Source: Diospyros lotus (Eukaryota; Streptophyta; Magnoliopsida; Ericales; Ebenaceae). Taken from it: a stretch of 64,000 nt of DNA. The notes beneath the pieces are model-generated. The model did not search any database. It had not been told where the DNA came from and saw nothing but the letters and a program-made list of their open reading frames with translations. Made by a program: the position numbers and the translations under genes. The number at the start of each line of letters is the position of its first letter. The first letter of the stretch is position 1. Shown here piece by piece: positions 24,501-38,175 of the stretch. The stretch covers positions 52,029,716 to 52,093,715 of the forward strand of contig NC_068338.1 in NCBI RefSeq assembly GCF_014633365.1, written 5' to 3'.

Positions 24501-27500
24501 ACACATATATTAAGCTTCCTTGATTTGGTGGCTCAGCCTGTATGGCTGCTTCATTTCCTGCGGGGTGACATCCTGCTCTGAACCCCTGCAGTGGTACCTA
24601 ATGGTCTTATTTTCTTTTGAGACAAGTACTTGACCCCATATAGTGAGATAAGACTTGCCATTGTTGTTATATTTTGTGAGAGCGTTGGTATGTTTCTCTG
24701 GTATAGAATGTTTTGATTTTGAGATAGTCTAAATAATCCTCAAGTTTTATGTTCATGCAGTGTCATATTCGGGTGCTGGAATCCTCACAAGAAAACATTT
24801 CTGCACTCTTGTTGGGTCTTGAATATCTTATAAACAATTCATATGTGGATGACACAGAGGTTTTTAAGGTACCTTTACTGCTTTATCCCTTTACTTGCTG
24901 TTTCATAATAGTTTATTATGTTCTGATATAGTTATGTTATAATTTCAAAGGTTTGCTTGGATTACTGGAATTCCTTAGTTCTAGAGCTGTTTGAGGCTCA
25001 CAATAATTTGGATAATCCTGCTGTGGCTGCCAACATGATGGGGTTGCAGGTGAGATGGGTTCTTTAGTGCATGCGATTGGTTTGGTGGGTCTGTGCAGAA
25101 TTTCTCTTTTTAGTTTTTTGATCCCTGTTATTAGTGTTGCTGGACATAATGGTTTTCTGCTTGTCTTCGTCTCTCTGTTTCCAAGGTTAGTGGTTCCTTG
25201 TTATTTTCCCCCATATGTGTGTAAGCAAGCATGCACGGTGCAAATTGTAATGGCAATAAAGAGTTGAAGTGAGTCAAGTTTACCAAATCTCCAAAGCCTG
25301 AGAACTTTTCTTGAAGGGATGTGATAGGTCGTATCCTTGTGATGTAAACAATTGACGAACTTTTTCACTGTTTCTCTCCTTTTTTATTTCTTTTGTTGCT
25401 TGGGGTAGGGGTTGGAAAATGCTGATAGCTGCTGCATTTGTGCTCCATTGAATCTTTGCCAAGGAAATATCAAATATTAAGGTGGGAAAAAGTGAACTTG
25501 AAGTGTGGATTTGGTGTTACCGGCCAGGGCTGTCACTATGTTAGATATGTGTGCTATTGTGATCTCCAGTGACCAGTTTTAGGTTCTTGTGATCTTAAAA
25601 TTTCTGTTATAGCAGTAGCGGGTTGCCAGGATATAGAACTTATGAAAGGAAGTGGTATTTCAGTTGTTATGCACTGCTGCAGTTTCTGGGAGGAGAGAAA
25701 AATGGCTTCGGAAAATTGGACCTTTTTTTGTGATGTGAAGAATTTGAAGGGACAAAAATCATAGAGCTTTTGTAGGGGGAGAATCCTCATTCATAGTTCT
25801 TCCTCTTTTTTTTGTTGACCTAGTCTATTCTCTTTTGTTCGTCCTCTTTTGGTTTTGTTTGATGATGTATTCTAGCTGTTGATTGCCTCTGTTCTTTTCA
25901 ATCCTTTATTTGTTCTTCTTTTTATGTTTTTTGTATGGCCTCCTGGTGAGAAAACAGAGTGGGTTGGGTAGGCAGCAGCCTGTACATTCATAGAACTTCT
26001 CATAAACTGTATTTTCTATCCTTGTCCTTTTGTTTCTCTTCGTACTTTATTGATATATATATCTACGCAAGCAAGTTATAAGGGAAGATTTTATTTTATA
26101 TAACTGAGATACAAGCCTAGAACCTCAGATATATGCAAATGATTCACGCATGGCTATTCTTGCTGATGCTTTTTGTTGGTTTTCTGTTTTTAGATTCATT
26201 GCGTCTTGTATATAATCGTTGGTTTCCTCTATATGATTTTGAATGTCCCCCCCCCCCCCCCAAAAAAAAAAAAAAAAAAAAAAACTCACATTGGTTCTTT
26301 CTGAGCTGGCTGCCTTTATTTTCCTGTTTGTCTCCGAAATAATTATTGCCATTTAGCATTTACATTCTAGGCATAAAAAAATATCTCAGTTCATATGTAC
26401 TCCGTACATGTTTAAGCATCATTTGATCTATCCGCTTGCGGACCTTGTTTGCTTAATTCTAAGTAAATGCATATACATTTTATTTTTGTTAGAAAATGTA
26501 CTGATTTCTTCTTTTCTGTGCATGGTGAATTGGAAGGTGCCCTTTCCTGGTATGGTTGATGGTCTTGGTTCACAACTGCTGCAGCGACGCCAGCTCTATT
26601 CTGGTCCAATGTCAAAATTGAGATTACTAATGATTTGCCGTATGGCTAAGCCTGAAGAGGTTCTGATTGTTGAGGATGAGAATGGGAATATAGTCCGTGA
26701 GACAATGAAGGATAATGATGTCCTTGTTCAATATAAGGTGTTGTAATCTTTACTTTGCAAATATGGATTCTGACCTCTACGTCAAAGACTTGTGCAATGG
26801 ATGGTTAACCACTCTTCTTCGTTATGCATGCATGATTAGGCTGCTTGTTATTATACGTAGTACTTATCCTATTAACCCTTTTGCAAACTGTATATGTCCA
26901 ATGCAGTGTTATGATACTGCCTCTGAAATCTGTAAATGATGTGATTTTAGATTACTTATAACAAAATATATTGTGCATTTACTGTCAACTGTTTCATTAG
27001 TTTATGACATAGAAACAACCTCTCTGAGCTTGCTGTAAGGCTTGCACATCTGACCTCCATAGACTGTGTTTATATGAACCTGCACTCTGCAGCAGTTGTA
27101 TCAAAATATATTTGAACCTCCATCTGTGAAAGGAAGACAGAATAAGGCACATGTTGTTGGAAAACTACCAAAGATTACATTGACTTTATTTTGCATATAT
27201 CTAGGTGAATGATACAAGATTCTGAAAGTTGCTTATCCATCATATTATGTCCTTTTCTTTGTTTTCTGTTCAGTGGTGGTGTTGGGGGTGGGGTGTTCAT
27301 TGAGAAGTTCTGATTGCTTCTGGGGGAAAGGTGATGTAGTTTTCTGTCAAGGATGCTAATGTACTGGTTCATTTTTCTAGAGTACTTTTCTAGAACTTTT
27401 ATTAAGTACAAAGTTTTTTGTGGGAAAGTTTTATTCTTCTAATGTTGTAGCTATAGCCATATAGTACTCATAAAAAATGCTGGGGATAGGGGGATTGCCT

Positions 27501-30500
27501 AGGATCTTCATTTCTATTTCTGGGTACTCATAAAAATTACATGACTATATTTATTTATTTTGAAGTCATGGATTTAAAACATAAAAAAAAAAAAATCTCT
27601 CAGCGCATTAGGGATAAGGGGTTGAGCCTTCCTTTTTTCAGGGGAGGGAAAAAGTGAAAACAAGGCAGGCTCAGTGTTCTCTCTTCATTGCTTCCAACCC
27701 AGTTCTGTAAGACACAGAAGCCTTTCTAAAAAATAATAGAGATTGGAGAAGCTTGTACCGTAACCACTCAATTGATGCTGTTTAATTATGAAAGAAATGT
27801 TTAATTTTGAGAATTCCTAGTAACGTCTTGAGTCCTTTGTGAATTGCGACATGATCACAGGCCTCTTTCTTATTTTTGAAGGTTTAAAATTAATCTAATT
27901 AATCTTTTTTATTTATAACTCTTATTTCAGTGTTTCTCGTATAGTCACTTTTTCTAATTTGAACTCAATTTACAGATCATGAGGGAGACACTTATCTACT
28001 TGTCACATCTTGATCATGAAGATACTGAGAAGCAGGTATTAGTCAATTGATTACCCTTTTATCAGCTTGCATTATCATATGAAACACGACTGAACTAGTA
28101 TGCTACTACTGCATACTAGGTACTAAATATTGTTCCATTTCAGTGAAAACAACAGAAACGTTTCAGTTTTGTAGGCACCTAAAATGAAACAGAATTGGAA
28201 AACTGAAATTTCACCATTCCAGTAGAAATTGTTTGGTTTAGTATTGACTCAACTGAAACTACAGTGTCGGTTGAAATATTGCAGTGTAGAAATTGTTTGG
28301 TTTAGTATTGACGCAACTGAAACTACAGTGTGTCGGTTGAAATATTGCAGTGGGCTGCAATTTGGAAAGCTCTGTGCTCATGACCTGAGCATCAAATCTA
28401 AGAAAATGTGGTTGAGAGAAGAGAAAGAGAGACAAGGGAAGAATGTGGAAATAGAATAGACTCTCCTTTGCACCTGGTGGATCATCATACTTGCAAGCTT
28501 CACACTTCTTCAGTCTGCAAAAGCTTCTGGTTCCCTTCTTTGATGTCTCTGAGAGTTGCCTTTTTGTCTTGGCTCTCTGTTGGTCTCTATCAGGCTGCCA
28601 TCTGGCCCAGCTCTAGTGTTGGCTCTCAGTTAGGCAATTGTTCTCGGAGATACCACAAAATCAAAACCAGGTCCCTGATTGTTCTCGGAGATACCTGGGT
28701 CTCTCTCTCTCTTGTTTGACCAAGACATAGCAAAGCCAGGTCTCTTGGTTCTTCTAGGGAGACCCGTGTCTTTATTGTGTAGTATATAAACCACAAAGAT
28801 ACATTATAATAACATACAAAATAATACTTGATAAAGGCATATTATAATAATGTACTATTACTTACACATAGATAAAGAATGTGTTATGAAAACCCACTGA
28901 TGCACCATACAGAGGTGTATGCTAATAACATCCTATTATTACTATTTCTTATTCTTATGCTTCTATGTACACATATTTATTTATAATATATTTTTTATTA
29001 TTACGTTTTCGGTATTTATAATAAGTATTGTTACATGTCATCATTTAATCGATAACTATTAGAAGTATGTATTATTGCTTAGTTATTACCTTTAGTTCAA
29101 ATTATTATACACACTTCTAACATGTCAAATTACTCATGCTAGATTAATGATAATAAATATATAAAGTTTGGCTTTATCTTCCCATTCATTTTATGATGTT
29201 TCCAAAATCTTCTCCATGTCTTCAAAACATTTTGGAGACATTTGTTTGTAGACCAAGTGAAACTACACATCAAAACTTATTTTGAACATTGAAATATAGC
29301 TTTCTATTTTGTTAGACTGTATTGAATGTAGATGGATTCAACATATTACTTGATTTAGTTCATCATAGCATTTGACAGTTGATGGCATGATTTTTTTTTA
29401 GATACTGGTAACATATTGTGTATGCAGGATTACCAATTAGGTTTTACATGCCCAAAAAGGAAGAGTTCTATAGGGTTTCCACACAAGTCTTATCTCATCA
29501 ATAGGAATTTTTGTGGTTTTACTCAACATATCATGGCTATGCTTCAATTAGCAAGTTGCTCGTTACTGTGTGTGGGTGTGGTTCTTTCTTCAAGGGAAGT
29601 AAAAGAGTGGTGATATACAGTTGTGCAATCCAGTAATGTTTTTTTTCCTTCATGTCATGATACAGATGCTGAGGAAATTGAGTAAACAACTGAGTGGTGA
29701 GGATTGGTCATGGAACAACTTAAACACATTATGCTGGGCAATAGGTTCTATCTCTGGGTCCATGATGGAGGAGCAGGTATGCTTCTTTCCACAATTAAAT
29801 ATGATTTTTCCTAAATAGTTTTTTTTGGTTGCATTGCCATATATACTATGCATTTCCATGATGAATGTCAATGCCCATGCTTTATGTTATGATCTTAATA
29901 TGTATGGGACCTTTTGGTTTCTGATGTCAACTGATTGGAGGCAATATTGCTTGAGAGTATTTATGCTACTATCTAGCACTGATTGCTGTTATACGAAAAC
30001 AATATCATGTGGTGCATCAAGTCTGATGCAGTGGCTATTATATGTTCATTTAAGAAATCCATTTTACTTTTCTTTTGCCTCTAATGCTGTCTTGTATACA
30101 ATTTACTTATGGTTCTTGGTTATGTTTATATTAATTGAAATTTACTACCTGACTTGTAAACATCAGTTTGTGATTTTTACTTACTAAAATCAATGATTTC
30201 TCATTGTTTTGCTTATCAAGTCATTTGTTTCATTAATTATGCAGTGTGCATGTCTTACAAATTTTGAATTTTGACCTTTTCAGGAAAACAGATTTCTGGT
30301 GATGGTTATTCGTGATTTACTAAATTTGTGTGAGATCACTAAAGGAAAAGACAACAAAGCTGTTATTGCAAGTAACATTATGTAAGTTTTCTTTTGGGTG
30401 TTAAACTTGTGATCCAATTAAGGTCTTTCTGCTCACTTCATTAGACACGATGCTTTGCATATTTGATCTGTTTCTGATCCAAGTTTTTTATTTATTTTTT

Positions 30501-33500
30501 CTCATTTGCTGTATTTATTACTTGATGGTAGTGTCCGAACAGTTGCTGTAGGGTATATTGCAATAGTTAACCAGGAACATATTATGATTGAAGTTTAGGT
30601 GAATCCATTTTATAAATGTGCAATACATGTTATCAAAATTATATCACTTTTTACGTTATCTTTTAATTATTTTTTCAGGTATGTTGTTGGACAATACCCA
30701 AGATTTCTTAGGGCCCACTGGAGGTTCTTGAAAACAGTTGTCAATAAGTTGTTTGAGTTCATGCATGAAACTCATCCTGGAGTTCAGGTTAGTTTTGTTC
30801 TTATGGCAGTTTTCCTCCAAAACCTAGGTGTGTTTGGAACTTGCATTTTTCCAGATTGGTAGTTAATGAATGTTGTCTGCTGAGAAATCTCTGGTTTCCC
30901 CTTTGCGCCCTGCCATAGAGGCATATAATCTCAAAAAGCTTTTTAACGGTTTCTCTTGCTTCATCAGCATCAAGAATCTTAGCTTCATTTAAAGGTGAAC
31001 TGATAACTTTTTGTGGAAATTTCCATGTAATACTTGGTATATCTCTGGCTACCGCACTCCACTTCCACCACCACTACCAATTGGGGCACTTCATGATTAT
31101 TTGTACTGGTTGCAATGGCTTTAAGCTCTAAGATTCTGCATTATTCTACCTCATTTTTCAGCAGTTTTACAATGTTATTGAAGTTTTTTTTTTTTTTTTG
31201 GGGGGGGGGGGGGTGGGGTGTTTCAGCTTTTGTTAGGTTGCATTTTTGATTGGGTATGGTACTTGCTTGTTTGTCACCTACCCCGGCCCTATTTTGTTTG
31301 TTTTGCAATAAAAGTTCATATTTATGTCAATGTATATTGAGCAAAGGAAATTAATGAACTTATAGATCTTGTATTTACTCCGAGAAACATAGTTTTGAAA
31401 GGCGATAGGCGCATCGAGGCGCAAAGGGTCCTGGAGCCTGAGGCGCGAGACGTGCCTTTGCGAAGCGAGGCGTATCTTTTAGAAAAAAATTGAAAATCTT
31501 ATAAAATCATAAATAACTATCAAATTATCAATAATAACACATGCATATCATTCATGATTCATCATCTTCAAATTCTAAACTAATAACATCAAAGTTAATT
31601 CATTCATCATGGAAATTCGAAACTAGAAATATCATCAAAGTTCAAACTCAAACAAGTACCAATCATCATGCAAAGTTCTAAACAAACACATAAACACTAC
31701 AAGTCCACATTCAATAAATAAGTTGTTGAAGTATGTCTTGATTTCTAAAACGAAGCCCGTTATTTGACCCGACTTGGATAATTTGGGACAAGATCCAAAT
31801 GTGGATTTTTCAGGAGAGCAGTGGTGGGCTTGGGCTGGCCTAAATCTTCGGTCTCTGTCTCACTTTCCTCCTCATCTTCAATCTCCGGAGTTACTCGGCA
31901 CTTTAAAATTGAAGCAAAGTTTAACTCAATTGTGATTGAGTTTGTTTTAATTCTAATTCTAATCAAATAAAACAAGTAAGAAACTCACAAGAGCAGGCTA
32001 GAATCGAGAAGAGGGGAGGCTGAAACTGAGAATGGCAACTGGTTTCGGTGGGCAGCGGGCTGCTTGACAGCTGGTTTCATGAGGCGCGCCTCACTCCTCG
32101 GCGCCTGGCGGCCCGCTGGTTTCATGAGGCGCGCCTCGCCATGCAAGGTGCGCGCCTCTTGGAAAACACCTCACCTTGGGCCAGTTGAGGCGCCAAATTG
32201 GCGCCTTAAGGTGCCTTGCGCCTAGGCGCGCCTTAAACATCTATGCTGAGAAAGGTGTTTGGGAGGAGGATGTATGAAGGCCTAATTCATAATGATGCTT
32301 TGCAGGATATGGCTTGCGACACATTCTTGAAGATTGTTCAAAAGTGCAAGCGTAAATTTGTTGTTGTGCAGGTAATGGTTTTCTGATCCTTTTGGTTTCA
32401 TAACAATAAAAAACATAGTAGGTGTACCTTTGTATGTTTCCTTCTTTTTCATCTCTGCTCTTCAGGTTGGAGAAAACGAAGCATTTGTATCTGAGCTCCT
32501 ATCAAGTCTTCCAACAACTATAGCAGACCTTGAGCCACATCAGATCCATACATTTTATGAATCAGTATGTCTATCTGATACTTCAACTCTACACTTCACA
32601 TGAAGAGTTGTTTTTGCTCACAATTGCTATCCTAATGTTTTAGGTTGGCCATATGATTCAAGCAGAGTCTGATCCTCAGAAGAGGGACGAATACTTGCAG
32701 AGGCTGATGGAGCTGCCAAATCAGGCATGTTTACAAAAAAAGTGCTACCACTGTTGGAACACTGTGTATTAGAGTTTCTCTACATGCATATTTGTGCATG
32801 GGCACATGCTGCTTTCATGCTATTGCCTGGACCAGCAAGTGGCTGAATCATGTAGTTTTCAATTTCATTGTTCCGTGCAGAAATGGGCAGAAATTATTGG
32901 ACAGGCACGCCAAAGTGTGGATTTCTTGAAGGATCAAGATGTGATCAGGACTGTGCTTAATATATTGCAGGTACTATTTATTATTGGGACATCATTTCTT
33001 TTACGGATTACTAATTTCAGTGTCCACTTGTTTCATGATGAGATTCACTATTTGTTCTTATTTGCTTATCTTCATATATCCTCCTTGCTTACCTTCTCAT
33101 CTTCAGGATGGGAAGTTTTTTTTTTTCTTTTTTTTTGGGAGGGGGTGTAAGGGGATGGAACCACCAATAATAATATCTTTGGCATGCCTTTAATGTAGTT
33201 TGAATGTAGTAATTTCAGCATTCAGATGACTGTTTATGACAATGCATGATCTATGCAAGTCTTTTTCTTTTTTCTTTTTTTCTATCGTTGCTGTTCTTCT
33301 TGGCAGACAAATACAAGTGTTGCAAGTGCACTTGGGACATATTTCTTGCCACAAATTTCATTGATCTTCTTGGACATGCTTAATGTTTACAGGTTTGCTT
33401 TCACTTTGGAACTTGAACTTTATTCTTTTTGGCTGTGCCAGTTTTTCTTTTTTTCTTCTTTCTTTCTTTTTTCTTTTTGTGTGTGTTTGTGTATTGAGAT

Positions 33501-36500
33501 GCCTGAGAAATCTTTCAGTGGACTTTCATCTCTGAATAATATTTTGATTGTTTAATTCTTGATGTCTGGAACAGAATGTACAGTGAGCTCATATCAACCA
33601 GCATTGCGGAAGGAGGCCCTTTTGCATCTAAAACATCTTATGTTAAACTTCTGCGGTGAGTTAAACAATTTGAATATTGTTTGTTCTTGTAATTCTTCAG
33701 AACATTCTCATCTAATTTAATTTTCTCTTCAAACAGCTCAGTAAAAAGGGAGACACTTAAGCTCATAGAGACATTCTTGGACAAGGCTGAAGACCAACCA
33801 CAGATTGGAAAGCAATTTGTTCCCCCAATGATGGACCCTGTGCTTGGTGATTATGCTAGGAACTTGCCTGATGCAAGGGAATCAGAAGTCTTGTCACTTT
33901 TTGCAACAATAATAAATAAGTATGCTTTCCTGTTTTGTTTTGTCAGAAAAAAGGATGCTGCCTTTTTCTTGTGTTTATTTATGTAAATAATCTGGCATGC
34001 TAAGAAAGGACGGTTTTTTTATTCTAGTTGAGGGGTCTGGTGGCTATTTCCATATAAGTCAAATTCTGGAACCTCTAAGAGCTATGATTAAGTGCTGCAG
34101 AACTTTTAATGTCCTCGATCTTGATGCACGAGTTCTGATGGAATAACACCAATCCAGATGCAATGTTCTAAGTTAGTTGGAGACAACTTTTGCCCTTGGT
34201 TTCTTGCAGTGTTCAGTAGTTAATGATTTCTTTAACTGAATTTACTGGATTGTTTGTAAATCAGTTGAATGGTTCTCTCTCTCCTTTCTCCCCTTTTCTT
34301 GAAACTTTTTTATGCAACTATGTTAAGGTCACTGTAAGTGATCCATTTGTGGTTAGACTTTTTGGCTGGCTACTTTGGTTGGATGGCTTGATTATGAGAA
34401 TTGTTATATCATTTTCTATGTTAGTTCTTTCTTATTCCCCTCTCGTGATCTTGTCTGTATGTAGGTATAAAGGTGCAATGACAGAGGATGTCCCTCGCAT
34501 TTTTGAAGCAGTTTTCCAGTGCACCCTGGAGGTGAGAGTTAAAATTGGTTTGATAAAGTGACAATTAGCATGCCAATTCCTGTAATGCCTTCCTGATGTT
34601 CTAAACAACCAAGTTCGGATACATCTAATTAAAAAAGCTGTGACAAATTATTTTGGTATCTGATAATATCACAAGCATTTTAGAGAAGTCTGCAGCTGAG
34701 GAATATATGCTAATTTCAAAATGTTAAATTGGGGTACTTATTTGGTCTAAAACAATAAGATATATGCTTCAGAGACATAATTGCACTGGTTCAACAAACA
34801 TTCGTTGTCTGCCAACCATTTGTCATTTGTTAATTAATTTTGATGTGACTGTGTCTCCAGTTACTTCAAATGTATTGATAACCCTTAAAAGTAAATCTGT
34901 CGTGTTGTATTAGTTATTGATTTAAGAGGCTTTGAGCAGACAAAAGAGAGGTTTCCTTCATTAGGCCGTCTTCTATGTGATCCATTTTCTAGCAAAGTTT
35001 ATGAGATCTTTGTTCAATTTGTTTTTAGAGGTTTTATTTGGTATTGAATTCTTTTTTTTCCATGAGTATCCAAGTGCTTTGGCTTCATTGCCTCACTAAA
35101 AGAATTGAGTTCTAGTGCTATTATTTGATGTAAGGAAAATCTTTGGTTGATCCTGTTTTATCACGTTTCTTTAATTTTCTGTTTACATAGTTATTTTGCA
35201 ATTTTTCTGTCAAATAGATATCAGCTGCTACCATGTGATTCGTAATCAAGTATTTTACCTTTGTTACAGTTAAGAATTTTTTAAATGGTTAGCACTTCAG
35301 CAATTTGGAGCTTAGAGTTCCTCAGTTTCTGGTGAAACATTTTTCATCAAGTTTTAAATATCAGCCATGTTAGTTTTGTTTTACTATTTTGTTACCTGTG
35401 ATGTTATGGTTTGGGACATGATAGATTGAGAACTGGAAAGAATTTGGAACGGGTAAGAGATTTTTAAATGTGATATGGCAAACATAAAGAGGTTGGTCAG
35501 TTGAGATGCTGAGTTGGCATAAAGCTAATATTGGATGGATGGTGGAATATTGGTCAAGCAACTAAACAATTGCTGGAAGCAACATTGCCATTTGTACCTT
35601 CTATGCATTTGTTTATTGTAATGGATTCTTCCTTAATGATGCGTTTATGTCAGGAGCAAGGGTTTTGTATCATTTTTTACCTTTACACCAACTTATTGAT
35701 TTCTATGGTTGATGCATCTTTTTGGTTTCGTATGCCAGATGATCACCAAAAACTTTGAAGATTACCCTGAGCATCGTCTTAAGTTTTTTTCCCTGCTACG
35801 TGCCATTGCTACTCATTGTTTTCCTGCTTTGATTCGTCTGTCAAGCCAGGTTTGCAGTTAACAATTCTCACTTATTGAGTCTTGTCCTAATTTATGCACC
35901 TTGAGTTATTTGACATTTACAAAGCCTTAGAATCTTACTAATTTTCTTGTGAGCACATCAATGCTTGTTTTTTTACATAATTCCTTTTGTGTTTTATGCC
36001 AGCAATTAAAGCTTGTTATGGATTCTATAATATGGGCTTTCCGGCACACTGAGCGGAACATTGCTGAAACTGGGCTTATTCTTTTGTTGGAGATGCTGAG
36101 GAATTTTCAGGTATGTTTCTTTAATGGATTGTATGGGCTCTCGTTCACTTGTTTATGTTAAGAGGGTCATTCTATTGGGTTCTTTTGGCAGGCTTCGGAG
36201 TTCTGTAATCAATTTTACCGGACTTATTTCTTGACCATTGAACAAGAAATTTTTGCTGTCTTAACTGACACTTTCCATAAACCTGGGTTCAAGTTACATG
36301 TCTTGGTGCTTCAACACTTGTTTTGCCTGGTAATTAATCTTCTAATCCCTCTCCTTTCAAGTTTTACTTGGAAAACTTACCCTTGGCTCCGAGTGCGATT
36401 TTGTGCACCTGCTTTAACGCAGGTGCACATCACCCATGTTAATTTGGAGGGCAAAATCGTCATTTTGCCCTCTAAATTAACTGAAAACATAACAGTTCTG

Positions 36501-38175
36501 GAGGGCAAAATGACGATTTTGCCCTCCAAATTAACATGGGTGATGTGCACCTGCGTTAAAGCAGGTGCACAAAATCACACTCTTGACTCCCACTTCTCAC
36601 TCTAACTCCACTAATGAGAGAAGAAGAAAAGACTCACTGGACTTATGGGGTTTGATTTGTAGGTAGAGTCTGGTGCACTGACAGAACCTCTGTGGGATGT
36701 GACATCTGTTCCTTATCCATACCCAAACAATGCAATGTTTGTTCGTGAATATACCATAAAGCTTTTGGGTACATCATTTCCTAACATGACAGCGAGTGAG
36801 GTAGGAAGTGCATTCAGTTTTTAATTTTATCTTCCTCTTGACATCTCTTATTTGAGGGTGCTTTTCAGGTAACCCAATTTGTGAGTGGACTGTTTGAGTC
36901 GAGAAATGATCTCTCTGCATTTAAGAATCACATTAGAGATTTCCTGGTGCAGTCAAAAGAATTCTCAGCACAGGTAACAGCAGCAGATCTTACTTCTATT
37001 CTTCAAATTTTTCAGAGGCATCTCCTTGCGCTTGCAGGAGTGGTAGAAATTCTTCGTTACCTTGCAGCGTTTGAGGTTCTTAATTTGGTATTTTATTTTT
37101 ATATTCTTTGTGTGGTCGGGTTAGTATGGAGCCAGGACAATTTTTTTTATTATTATTTTTATAGGTTGGTGGGATTTGTATGAGAAATTTAGGGAAAAAG
37201 AGTAGCCTAAAAAGATGCTTTGATGTTTTATTTAATTTCTCTTTTTTTTTTTCCATTTATGGTTATATGAGCGTAAAGACAAATAAATGTTAAGTGAACA
37301 AGTTCACCCTGGGCTTGTATAACCTGGAAATGCTTGTTCTGAACATCAGAGAATTTTTAGTCATGATTGTTCTTATAGGTCTAGCTGCCTTTGCTTTGGT
37401 GCCATATTGCTGCAAGACTTTGTGTGTCTGTATGAGGCCTAGCCTCCTTTGCTTTGGTGCCGTATGCTGCAAATAGGATCATCTTCACATTTACATGGAT
37501 GGTAGCCAGGTTGCTAATAGGACTTTTTACTGTAATGCAAATTTACTGCAGTTTTATTACAGTACTTTTGAGTTCTTGCAACTAGTTAACATCAATAGTT
37601 TTATTAATACTTTTTTTGGCATGTTTATGCCTAATATATATGTAAATTTATATTCGTGATGTGCTTGAATTGCTGAGATTTCACCTTTTGTCAAGTGAAG
37701 ATGATATAACATGCACATACTCAGCATGGCGTTAAATGTTTCTGGGGCAAAAAATGTTAGGGGTGGGAGTGTTCAGGTCTATGCTCAACGACCCTTAACC
37801 CTCCACGTGCTGCCCTCATGCTTTCATTTTTCCTTTGAATTTGTTAGCACAAGTTGTTAAGTTACAACTTACATCACAAACACAGGAAAAAATTACAGCC
37901 GAGTGGTGCTCTCACTAGCAAGCGATTAATTGGTAGCTAGTAATGGAATGGGAGATGTCAGATGTCTATAATATTATTTATTTGTGATTTTTGCTTGGAG
38001 CTGAATGTTAGTCTCAAGACATTTCCTAATTTTGGCATTCATAATTATGCAGGACAACAAGGATCTCTATGCAGAAGAAGCTGCAGCTCAGAGAGAGAGG
38101 GAGCGACAGAGAATGCTTACTATTCCCGGGCTTATTGCCCCGAATGAGATACAAGACGAGATGGTGGATTCATAG
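18535..38175 (+). CDS. XPO1: Exportin-1 (CRM1), nuclear export receptor
   Basis: Thirty-two exons, all in phase, give 1,076 residues (Arabidopsis XPO1A is 1,075): 18535-18633, 19406-19522, 21746-21838, 21975-22046, 22420-22527, 22601-22683, 22960-23101, 23430-23498, 23584-23661, 23818-23880, 23970-24014, 24761-24868, 24951-25049, 26537-26737, 27976-28035, 29666-29776, 30284-30381, 30679-30787, 32306-32371, 32466-32564, 32644-32724, 32881-32970, 33307-33392, 33575-33655, 33737-33919, 34465-34531, 35739-35849, 36003-36110, 36192-36329, 36663-36800, 36869-36973, 38053-38175. It carries proteins with leucine-rich export signals out of the nucleus with Ran-GTP. Seen: the importin-beta-like N-terminus ([18 protein letters not shown], about 34-51), the acidic loop (about 433-455), the export-signal groove with reactive Cys532 in [15 protein letters not shown] (the leptomycin B target in other species), and the C-terminal tail [13 protein letters not shown]. 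Introns 11 and 21 use GC donors. Confidence in the family is very high. Confidence 0.98.
26247..26284. repeat. C15-A23 homopolymer pair in XPO1 intron 13
   Basis: Fifteen C are followed by 23 A. Similar pairs occur in two other XPO1 introns: C12 then A at about 19572-19590, and T16-G14 at 31184-31213. Copy number in such runs is unreliable in any assembly. Confidence 0.9.
28223..28352. repeat. 64-bp tandem duplication in XPO1 intron 15
   Basis: Two adjacent copies start with TAGAAATTGTTTGGTTTAGT at 28223 and 28287. They differ by a C/G change and a two-base insertion, so the duplication is recent. Confidence 0.9.
31393..32240. mobile_element. GC-rich-ended non-autonomous element in XPO1 intron 18
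   Basis: The stretch begins with AAGGCGATAGGCGCATCGAG and ends with CTTGCGCCTAGGCGCGCCTT, which are imperfect inverted repeats of each other. The right end is packed with GAGGCGCGCCTC and GGCGCC palindromes, while the middle is AT-rich. A minus-strand open frame at 31760-31975 has an acidic run ([16 protein letters not shown]), which I do not assign. The flanks AAACATAGT and AAACATCTA may be a degraded nine-base target duplication. The superfamily is uncertain; a Mutator-like or CACTA-like origin is possible. Confidence 0.6.
36391..36582. mobile_element. 192-bp palindromic MITE (hAT-type) in XPO1 intron 29
   Basis: Two 82-base arms (36391-36472 and 36501-36582) are reverse complements with a single mismatch at position 6, separated by a 28-base loop. 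Ends read GAGTGCGATTTTGTGCACCT. Flanks TTGGCTCC (36383-36390) and TTGACTCC (36583-36590) form an eight-base target duplication with one change, as for hAT elements. Each arm contains a nested palindrome (GTGCACCTGC...GCAGGTGCAC). The near identity of the arms suggests recent insertion. It lies in the sense direction of a transcribed intron, so the pre-mRNA would fold into a long hairpin. Confidence 0.85.

Noticed and set aside
36231..36605. 124-codon open frame across XPO1 intron 29
   Set aside because: It reads from exon 29 into the palindromic MITE and has no protein meaning.
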